Assembly (NCBI GenBank): GCA_910587055.1
Contig: CAJUKY010000041.1
Location: 1 to 6,574, forward strand
Length of the DNA: 6,574 bases
Direction: 5' to 3'
Source: Candidatus Gastranaerophilales bacterium
Lineage (GTDB): Bacteria > Cyanobacteriota > Vampirovibrionia > Gastranaerophilales > Gastranaerophilaceae
Within the stretch, counting starts at the first letter, position 1; each line of letters starts with the position of its first letter. The notes below the pieces were generated by a model. It saw nothing but the letters and a program-made list of their open reading frames with translations. It was not told the DNA's origin and ran no database searches. Of the stretch, positions 1 to 4,865 are shown one piece after another. The translations under genes and the position numbers were made by a program.

Positions 1-60
1 CTAATTACATTCTAACCAATACACACTAACCTTCACTTCACACACGAGGAATTACTAAAA
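1..60 (+). other. G-free, C-rich tail of an upstream transcription unit
   Basis: No gene can be assigned here. All three + frames close early, with stops at 2-4, 13-15 and 27-29, so an upstream + gene could end at any of these. The first 45 bases contain no G and 16 C, which is very unlike the rest of the window. The stretch lies directly before the terminator at 71-103, so it is most simply the 3' untranslated end of the upstream gene. C-rich, G-poor RNA is also what Rho loading sites look like, but that is inference. Confidence 0.5.
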
Positions 61-70
61 AAGTATTTCC

Positions 71-103
71 AAACGGCTTTTCATTTTGAAAGCCGTTTTT
101 TTT
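71..103 (+). terminator. Strong intrinsic terminator of the upstream gene
   Basis: AAACGGCTTT (71-80) and AAAGCCGTTT (89-98) form a perfect 10-bp stem around an 8-base loop, and the right arm runs into eight T (96-103). This is a textbook Rho-independent terminator for the + strand. It separates an off-window gene from the 508-aa gene. In the reverse direction the T-run is displaced several bases from the stem, so it should mainly work on the + strand. Confidence 0.9.
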
Positions 104-105
104 AT

Positions 106-134
106 TTAAAAATTGAAAAATTTTAAAATATACT
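106..134 (+). promoter_or_regulatory. Possible promoter of the 508-aa gene
   Basis: TTAAAA (106-111) and TATACT (129-134) are separated by 17 bases and match the sigma-70 boxes at 4 and 5 of 6 positions. The region is very AT-rich, so chance matches are expected. TAAAAT at 187-192 and TTGTCA at 214-219 are competing boxes without good partners. The transcript from the first candidate would have a leader of about 130 bases. Confidence 0.25.
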
Positions 135-263
135 CTAAAACCGGAGAATTTTAAACAGATTTTAAATCCGTACATTTTACAGCTCTTAAAATTTCGAAAC
201 ATTTACACGTTTTTTGTCAATTTTGAGCTTTTAGCCGCTTTATCAAAATGTGTTATAAATTTC

Positions 264-270
264 AGGAAGG
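264..270 (+). promoter_or_regulatory. Ribosome binding site that fixes the start at 275
   Basis: AGGAAGG ends four bases before the ATG at 275. The in-frame ATG at 248 has no purine-rich sequence in front of it and would place this site inside the coding region, so the downstream start is preferred. Confidence 0.7.
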
Positions 271-274
271 TAAT

Positions 275-1801
275 ATGTCCTCAGGTTTGAATGTAAATAA
301 TTACTCCGGCATGCCTGCAATTTCTAAAAATACGGCGCTAAAATCTTTTAATAATGCGCAAAACGTATCTTTCAGGGCGCAATATGAAAGCGGGCAGGAT
401 GTTTACGGGGCTCAAAATTCAAAACCCAAAAGCGGCAAAACTTTCTGGGTAATTTTTACCCTTGCAACAGGAGCAGCTCTTGCTGCAATTGCATATCATT
501 ACAGAGGAAAAACGCCTTCCGCTAAAGAGGGCACAAAAGCGGCAGAGGCAGCTGTTACCGCCGTAAGTGAAACAGCAGCTAAAACAGAAGATGTGCAGAG
601 CACTTCCGATAAAAATTCGTTAATTAAAATGTTAAAAGATAAATTTAAATCCATAGGCGAAGATATAAAACAGGGCTTTGAAGAACATAAGCCTACACCT
701 GATGTACCCTGTCCAAAAACTGCAAATCAATTTGGGCTTGGTGAAAAAATAACAGGAACACTTAACGGTTTTAATAAAGGAATACCTCTTGTTGAAGAAA
801 TGTCGGATGATGCCCGTAAATTTGTAAATTCAAACTGTAAAATAAATGATGATGTTGCTGATGTTTTAAATAATAATAATAAAACCCGATATTGGGTGCG
901 AAAAATCGTAAATGACTTTTCAAATAATACTTCTTCATCAGTGGAATATACGGGAATTGGCAAAATTTGCAAAATTGGCAAAAAGAATGCATTTATCAGA
1001 ACGGGAACCGATAGCTGGATTTATGCTGAAGGCTATAGTGATTCACTTAGAAAAACGACATCAAAAGCAAAAAGAAGAATAACCGTTAATAATGATGAAA
1101 TAACTGTTGTTCTTGATAATGTAAAATACAATAAGGAAAATTTTGAAACTGCTAAAAAGCGATTTATATACAACACTATAACGGGAGATACAAAGTATTT
1201 TACCGATTATAAATTAACACAAAATAGTGTTGAATTCTCAAAAGGATTTACCGTATCACAGGGCAGCACAATTCCGAGTGAATATATTGAAAAATACGAA
1301 GAGCTTTCAGACGGTACAATAAAAGCTAAAAAACTTGTTAATCTTGATTCTATGGGCAACAGAGTATATTCTGAAAATGTTGTAAAATTTGCAGACGGCA
1401 GTGAAGAATGCACAAAAGTCGCAAAACAAAATCCGTTTTCAGGTGAAATTTTAAGTTCTATTGCGGGATATAAACAGCATAACGGTATAATTGAATATGC
1501 AAAAGAACTTGATTTAGTTTCCAATGCCTGCAAAGAAAAAGTTAAGATTATGCCTGACGGTACTGAAACGGTTGCAAAAATAACAAGTTTTGACTCCGAT
1601 AAAAAACTGTTAAGCTGCGAGCAGGGTGTTAAAATAAAATCTTCCGGCAACAGAAAAGCTGATATCAGGGTTGAATATAAACCCGGAACAAATGAACCGA
1701 AATTTTATTACGAAGACTACAAATATGATGCAGCAACTGACACAGTAACATATGGCCTAAAAGCAAAATTCAAAAAGGGCAAGTGGATTAAAGTAGGTTA
1801 A
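275..1801 (+). CDS. Membrane-anchored protein of unknown function (508 aa)
   Basis: I do not recognise a named family. The protein starts at 275 behind a good ribosome binding site. Residues 1-55 are polar and carry the motif NVSFRAQ (30-36). One hydrophobic segment follows at about 57-76, flanked by Lys before and His/Arg/Lys after. Residues 80-150 are an Ala/Lys/Glu-rich linker. The remaining part, to 508, is Lys/Asn/Tyr-rich and looks beta-strand-rich. It contains spaced DGT or DGS turns (SDGT 344-347, ADGS 373-376, PDGT 427-430) in stretches of similar alternating pattern, reminiscent of degenerate beta-repeat proteins. There is no enzyme motif and no cleavable signal peptide, because the hydrophobic segment lies too far from the start. 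Only 75 bases separate it from ribH, which has its own promoter, so a functional link is not implied. I infer a single-pass envelope protein; its orientation is uncertain. Confidence 0.85.
   Translation: MSSGLNVNNYSGMPAISKNTALKSFNNAQNVSFRAQYESGQDVYGAQNSKPKSGKTFWVIFTLATGAALAAIAYHYRGKTPSAKEGTKAAEAAVTAVSETAAKTEDVQSTSDKNSLIKMLKDKFKSIGEDIKQGFEEHKPTPDVPCPKTANQFGLGEKITGTLNGFNKGIPLVEEMSDDARKFVNSNCKINDDVADVLNNNNKTRYWVRKIVNDFSNNTSSSVEYTGIGKICKIGKKNAFIRTGTDSWIYAEGYSDSLRKTTSKAKRRITVNNDEITVVLDNVKYNKENFETAKKRFIYNTITGDTKYFTDYKLTQNSVEFSKGFTVSQGSTIPSEYIEKYEELSDGTIKAKKLVNLDSMGNRVYSENVVKFADGSEECTKVAKQNPFSGEILSSIAGYKQHNGIIEYAKELDLVSNACKEKVKIMPDGTETVAKITSFDSDKKLLSCEQGVKIKSSGNRKADIRVEYKPGTNEPKFYYEDYKYDAATDTVTYGLKAKFKKGKWIKVG
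957..983 (+). repeat. In-frame 9-bp tandem triplication
   Basis: Three adjacent copies of TTGGCAAAA lie at 957-965, 966-974 and 975-983; the middle copy has one change (TTTGCAAAA). They encode Ile-Gly-Lys, Ile-Cys-Lys, Ile-Gly-Lys at about residues 228-236 of the 508-aa protein. Gain or loss of a unit would keep the reading frame. A run of four AAT codons (869-880, four Asn) sits shortly upstream. Confidence 0.8.
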
Positions 1802-1812
1802 TATTGGTTTCT

Positions 1813-1840
1813 TTTACTAAAATTTTCTTTATGCTAAAAT
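1813..1840 (+). promoter_or_regulatory. Extended -10 promoter of ribH
   Basis: TTTACT (1813-1818) and TAAAAT (1835-1840) are spaced by 16 bases. The -10 box is preceded by TGC (1832-1834), giving the extended -10 form TGnTAAAAT. Transcription would begin near 1847, leaving a leader of about 30 bases. That is far too short for an FMN riboswitch, so this ribH is not under riboswitch control here. Confidence 0.55.
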
Positions 1841-1866
1841 AAATTCAAGAATTTATTAAGCTTTTT

Positions 1867-1870
1867 GGAG
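1867..1870 (+). promoter_or_regulatory. Ribosome binding site that fixes the ribH start
   Basis: GGAG lies six bases before the ATG at 1877. An in-frame TTG at 1865 would need this same GGAG as coding sequence, so the ATG is the real start. This also gives the usual lumazine synthase N-terminus. Confidence 0.75.
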
Positions 1871-1876
1871 AAAAAT

Positions 1877-2341
1877 ATGGTAAATGTATTTGAAGGCAAA
1901 TTAACCGCAGATAAAAATGACAGATTTTGTATTGTTGCTGCAAGGTTTAATGAATTCATAAGTTCAAAGCTCTTATCAGGCGCAAAGGATGCTTTTATCC
2001 GTCATGGCGCTAACCCTGAAAATATTGATGTAATCTGGGTGCCGGGGTCTTTTGAAATTCCCCTTGCATGCAAAAAAGCCGCTTCAAAAGGATACAGCGC
2101 AGTTGTTGCACTCGGAGCCGTTATAAAAGGTTCAACATCTCATTATGATTACGTTTGTGCGGAAGTTTCAAAAGGTGTAGCCAATGTAAGCCTTGAATCA
2201 GGGGTGCCCGTAATATTTGGAGTTTTAACAACGGATAATATCGAACAAGCCATTGAAAGAGCCGGTACAAAATCCGGAAATAAAGGCGCAGATGCAGCAG
2301 AATCCGCAATTGAGATGGCAAATCTTCTAAAAAGCATATAA
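1877..2341 (+). CDS. ribH: 6,7-dimethyl-8-ribityllumazine synthase
   Basis: RibH condenses 5-amino-6-ribitylaminouracil with 3,4-dihydroxy-2-butanone 4-phosphate to give lumazine, the penultimate step of riboflavin synthesis. It is a cytoplasmic enzyme that forms pentamers, often assembled into 60-subunit shells. The 154-aa length is standard for the family. Family landmarks run in order: RFNEFISSKLLSGA (23-36) with the substrate-stacking Phe24; WVPGSFEIP (54-62); the phosphate-binding loop GSTSH (85-89) with the general-base candidate His89 followed by YDYV; PVIFGVLTT (111-119); and IERAGTKSGNKG (126-137) with phosphate-binding Arg128. All key residues are present. From memory the sequence is close to the Bacillus subtilis enzyme. 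No ribD, ribE or ribBA is nearby, so the gene stands apart from the classic rib operon. It has its own promoter, and I see no terminator after it. Confidence 0.98.
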   Translation: MVNVFEGKLTADKNDRFCIVAARFNEFISSKLLSGAKDAFIRHGANPENIDVIWVPGSFEIPLACKKAASKGYSAVVALGAVIKGSTSHYDYVCAEVSKGVANVSLESGVPVIFGVLTTDNIEQAIERAGTKSGNKGADAAESAIEMANLLKSI

Positions 2342-2361
2342 GAATTTTTCATATTTTATAG

Positions 2362-2397
2362 ATCTTAAGGTTAATACTAATTTTAAATCTTAAGATT
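2362..2397. promoter_or_regulatory. Paired ATCTTAAG palindromes, possible operator
   Basis: ATCTTAAG occurs at 2362-2369 and again at 2387-2394, inside the perfect 12-bp palindrome AATCTTAAGATT (2386-2397). The copies can also pair as an 8-bp hairpin (2362-2369 with 2389-2396). There is no T-run after it and no GC-rich stem, so it is not a convincing terminator for ribH. The second copy overlaps the predicted -35 box of the next gene, as an operator would. A degenerate copy, ATTTTAAG, is at 2428-2435. The regulator is unknown. Confidence 0.4.
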
Positions 2398-2417
2398 GAT
2401 GATACAAAGTTTATAAA
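2390..2417 (+). promoter_or_regulatory. Possible promoter of the 229-aa gene
   Basis: TTAAGA (2390-2395) and TATAAA (2412-2417) match the consensus at 4 and 5 of 6 positions with a 16-base spacer. The -35 box is embedded in the AATCTTAAGATT palindrome. Transcription would start near 2424, giving a leader of about 40 bases. Confidence 0.35.
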
Positions 2418-2440
2418 AAGTTATTGTATTTTAAGAAAGA

Positions 2441-2454
2441 CTTGGGACTTAGGA
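2441..2454 (+). promoter_or_regulatory. Tandem Shine-Dalgarno-like heptamers before the 229-aa gene
   Basis: CTTGGGA (2441-2447) and CTTAGGA (2448-2454) are adjacent near-copies. The AGGA of the second ends 11 bases before the ATG at 2466, a rather long spacing. An ATG at 2454 opens only a two-codon frame (Met-Gln-stop) that ends just before the real start. Confidence 0.4.
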
Positions 2455-2465
2455 TGCAATAAATT

Positions 2466-3155
2466 ATGAAAAAATTAATTATAAGTTTACTTTTTTGCCT
2501 GTTTTTATCACCGCTTGCGGCGTTTTCAAACAATAATTTTATTTATGCCATAAATGTCAGTCCTGATAATACCTTGACAAACGGCATTAAATTGAATATT
2601 AAAAGCGACTATAAAACGAATGTTAAAAATAATATTGACGAAATGGGCAGAAAATATTTTGATATTAAAGATGCAAGCCTGAAAGAAAATTTCGCTGTTC
2701 AATACAACAATGTAAACGGCGTTGAAAGTGTTATAGCGCAGCAAATCGGAAATAAGGTAAGAATTTATGTAACAGGAAATATTGAAGATGCTGTTATAAA
2801 TTTTAATAACGTTGAAACACAGCCATATCCGGATAAAAGCGCAGGATATGCACTTTTGGTATTTGCTTTTATAGTGTGTGCTTTATTTAGAATGTTTAAA
2901 AGAAAAGCAAAGAATATGAAAGCGAATGCATTAAAGGCAAAAATAGCCGATGCAAAGATTAAAGCTATGCAAAACATTGCTTCAAAAACGGTTTATAACA
3001 GCTTAATGGAAAAAAGATCTTCGAGCAGAATATATGATAACAGAAATTTAACCCTGAATGCTTTAAATAAAAGAATGAGATTAAATAACTCAAACGCAAG
3101 AACAATAGAAGAACAACAGAAAATACACTCTCTTAAATCTAAAATTGCAATGTAA
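2466..3155 (+). CDS. Secreted-domain, single-pass membrane protein, possibly AMIN-like (229 aa)
   Basis: Residues 1-20 form a clear signal peptide: MKK, a hydrophobic core, then PLAAFS as the likely cleavage region. Residues 22-120 are an extracytoplasmic domain of alternating beta-type sequence containing YFDIKDASLKENF (64-76) and KVRIYVTG (97-104). This strand pattern weakly resembles AMIN domains, which bind cell-wall polymers and are common in cyanobacterial relatives; that assignment is a guess. A membrane segment at about 125-142 follows, then FKRKAK as a stop-transfer signal. The tail, 143-229, is strongly basic, Ala/Lys-rich and helical, with Arg/Asn-rich ends. A type I topology is expected: domain outside, basic tail inside. 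The tail could contact nucleic acid, membrane lipid or a protein partner. The start is chosen from the signal peptide. The gene stands alone, 124 bases after ribH and 101 bases before the next gene. Confidence 0.85.
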   Translation: MKKLIISLLFCLFLSPLAAFSNNNFIYAINVSPDNTLTNGIKLNIKSDYKTNVKNNIDEMGRKYFDIKDASLKENFAVQYNNVNGVESVIAQQIGNKVRIYVTGNIEDAVINFNNVETQPYPDKSAGYALLVFAFIVCALFRMFKRKAKNMKANALKAKIADAKIKAMQNIASKTVYNSLMEKRSSSRIYDNRNLTLNALNKRMRLNNSNARTIEEQQKIHSLKSKIAM

Positions 3156-3179
3156 ATTCTTATCAAAATCCAATTCATA

Positions 3180-3199
3180 AATACTATTTTCACAGTATT
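3180..3199. repeat. Short inverted repeat after the 229-aa gene
   Basis: AATACT (3180-3185) and AGTATT (3194-3199) are perfect inverted copies around an 8-base spacer. The stem is short and AT-rich and no T-run follows, so it is a poor terminator. It lies immediately upstream of the -35 box at 3204 and could be an operator. Confidence 0.3.
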
Positions 3200-3203
3200 A
3201 CAA

Positions 3204-3232
3204 TTGCATGATGTTTATTTATCATTTATAAT
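3204..3232 (+). promoter_or_regulatory. Promoter of the 529-aa gene and rseP operon
   Basis: A perfect TATAAT (3227-3232) lies 17 bases after TTGCAT (3204-3209), which matches the -35 consensus in its TTG. Transcription would begin near 3239, leaving about 18 bases of leader with GAAGGG (3241-3246) as ribosome binding site. No other promoter is seen before rseP, so this should drive both genes. Confidence 0.6.
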
Positions 3233-3256
3233 TGTTTTACGAAGGGTTATACTAAT

Positions 3257-4846
3257 ATGGATAATTTTAATGCTCTGTCAAAATCCGCCATACTGACAAA
3301 ATTGGCTCTTGACGGCTATTTTATAGACTTATTAACACTAAATTCATTTATAAAAGAATGGCAGATTGAAGCCATATATGAAAATGAATTCGGAATTGAA
3401 TTTTTTGATAATAATTCTTATTTGACAATTTTGGATAAATTAAAAGCACAATACAGTAAAACAAAAAAAAGTGCGCTTGAAGCAAAAATGCAGGAAATTA
3501 AGGCTGCTGCCGAAATTTCTAAAATTCCCGAGAATAACGAAGTTTCAAAAGCCATTAAAGAAGAACCTGTACAACAGGTCGTTTTAGATGGCGGCACTCC
3601 TGTATATGAAACAAAACCGGCAGCGGAAACATTGGCGCACAATAAAGACGAGGATTATTCTTCCGTTTCGCTTGAAGAACTTGCGGAAAATGCGAAAGAA
3701 GTTCCGATAGAAGCTGCTAAAACAAAGGCTCCTGTTGAATCCAAAAATGCTGAAAAAAATGAGGAAATTCCTGAAGTTATACCTGAATATATTCCGGAAA
3801 ATAATATTATGCCTTCTGTTATGAAAAATCTTAAACCGGGGCCTGTTGCTCCCAATTCAAATATAGTTGTTGACCATAGCTATACACCTTCTGATATACC
3901 AGAAGAGCAGTATTCAGTTATGCAGGAGCAGGAAAGTCAGGATGATTTATTGATAATTGATGAAAGCTTTACCGCAGATGAAATTGAAAAGGCAAACAAT
4001 CTTATAAATAAAGCCGGCCAGCCGCTGCCTGAGAGTATTACGGAAACTTATTTTGAGCCTGCCATACAGCATACTAAGCCGGAACCTGCCAAAGAAACTG
4101 TTCAAGCGGAAACCCCGCAAAATAAATCCGAAGATACAAAAGCTGACGAGCTTGATTTAATGCAATTGGCACAGAGTTTTGCGCAAAATCTTGCGGGCGG
4201 CGATACAAAAGATGTTCCTCCCGCTGATTTAGAACAAATTTTCAAAGAATCATACACGGATTCTTTTTCTGAACTTCAGGATTATGTTCAGAATGAACCT
4301 GAAGAATATAAATCCCTTCAGGAAGATTTGCCTTCTGATATTGCAGCTCCCGAGGTTCCAAGGCAGGCAACACATTTCGACAGCAGTCTTGCTTCAAATA
4401 ATGCTTCAAATTTAAGTGCTGATGATATAAGAATCATTATAAGAGAAGAAATTACAAGACAGACGGCAAGCATTGTCCCTGTTCCGCAGAATAATGAAAA
4501 TGTAAAAGAAATTTTAAGAGAAATCGTAAAACAAACGGCTGATGTTGTGCCGCAAAATGCCTTTAAGCTTGATATTTCACAGGGCACACTTGATATGATT
4601 GCAAAAACCATAGCAAAAAAAATCGCAATAAAATTAAACAGCTATTATAAATTAAACAGTTCAAAACAAAATGAAAAACTTCAATTATTCAGACAAAGAA
4701 CAATTGAACTGAAAGAAAAAAATCAGATGCTTGCCGATGAAAACAGGAAATTAAAGGCTCGCCTGCTTGAAACCAGCAGAGATTTAGAATCATATAAGCC
4801 TGCTATGTTTGGTTTATTTAAATATACGGGCAGAAAAAGAAGATAA
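3257..4846 (+). CDS. Scaffold-like coiled-coil protein of unknown function, upstream of rseP (529 aa)
   Basis: I do not recognise this family. It has no signal peptide or membrane segment and should be cytoplasmic. Residues 1-65 look like a small folded domain with hydrophobic and aromatic residues (LDGYFIDLLTLNSF 18-31, EWQIEAIYENEFGIEFF 34-50). Residues 70-370 are an acidic, Pro/Glu/Ala-rich, probably disordered linker with short hydrophobic patches such as DDLLIIDESF (229-238) and LMQLAQSFAQNLAGG (301-315), which look like docking motifs. Residues 389-434 hold two copies of a helical motif. A helix at 440-465 leads into a coiled coil at about 470-515, and the protein ends in the basic FKYTGRKRR. 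The architecture suits an adaptor that gathers partners. The start is ATG behind GAAGGG, ten bases away. Only 19 bases separate its stop from rseP, which implies co-transcription. It is not an obvious RseP substrate, since it lacks a membrane segment. Confidence 0.85.
   Translation: MDNFNALSKSAILTKLALDGYFIDLLTLNSFIKEWQIEAIYENEFGIEFFDNNSYLTILDKLKAQYSKTKKSALEAKMQEIKAAAEISKIPENNEVSKAIKEEPVQQVVLDGGTPVYETKPAAETLAHNKDEDYSSVSLEELAENAKEVPIEAAKTKAPVESKNAEKNEEIPEVIPEYIPENNIMPSVMKNLKPGPVAPNSNIVVDHSYTPSDIPEEQYSVMQEQESQDDLLIIDESFTADEIEKANNLINKAGQPLPESITETYFEPAIQHTKPEPAKETVQAETPQNKSEDTKADELDLMQLAQSFAQNLAGGDTKDVPPADLEQIFKESYTDSFSELQDYVQNEPEEYKSLQEDLPSDIAAPEVPRQATHFDSSLASNNASNLSADDIRIIIREEITRQTASIVPVPQNNENVKEILREIVKQTADVVPQNAFKLDISQGTLDMIAKTIAKKIAIKLNSYYKLNSSKQNEKLQLFRQRTIELKEKNQMLADENRKLKARLLETSRDLESYKPAMFGLFKYTGRKRR
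4421..4558 (+). repeat. Internal protein duplication in the 529-aa gene
   Basis: Residues 389-411 and 414-434 share the pattern (D/N)(I/V)(R/K)xI(I/L)REEI(T/V)(R/K)QTA(S/D)(I/V)VPxxQN, for example IIREEITRQTASIVP against ILREIVKQTADVVP. The unit is about 24 residues long, a helix followed by a Val-Pro turn. The similarity is clear in the protein and weaker in the DNA, so the duplication is old or under selection. Confidence 0.7.
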
Positions 4847-4865
4847 AAACTAGAGAGAAAATAAA

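Noticed and set aside
142..170. CGGA/TCCG with repeated TTTTAAA as a structured leader
   Set aside because: Only four outer base pairs are solid; the inside pairs poorly and AT-rich repeats are expected by chance.
248..274. Upstream ATG at 248 as the start of the first gene, adding nine residues
   Set aside because: No ribosome binding site precedes it, while AGGAAGG at 264-270 fits the ATG at 275.
727..992. Two overlapping - strand open frames
   Set aside because: Antisense shadows of the first gene, low-complexity and mutually overlapping.
1207..1650. Open frame of 147 codons on the - strand
   Set aside because: It lies wholly inside the 508-aa gene, is rich in Ser, Phe and Leu as expected for the antisense of Lys/Glu-rich coding sequence, and has no domain-like pattern.
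1865..1876. TTG at 1865 as the ribH start
   Set aside because: It overlaps the GGAG ribosome binding site of the ATG at 1877, and the shorter form has the normal family length.
1802..1876. FMN riboswitch before ribH
   Set aside because: The gap is only 75 bases, lacks the conserved RFN helices, and holds a promoter whose leader is about 30 bases.
2362..2397. Hairpin as the ribH terminator
   Set aside because: The stem is AT-rich, the loop is long and no T-run follows.
4318..4611. Open frame of 97 codons on the - strand
   Set aside because: Antisense shadow over the duplicated helix region; no recognisable pattern or ribosome binding site.
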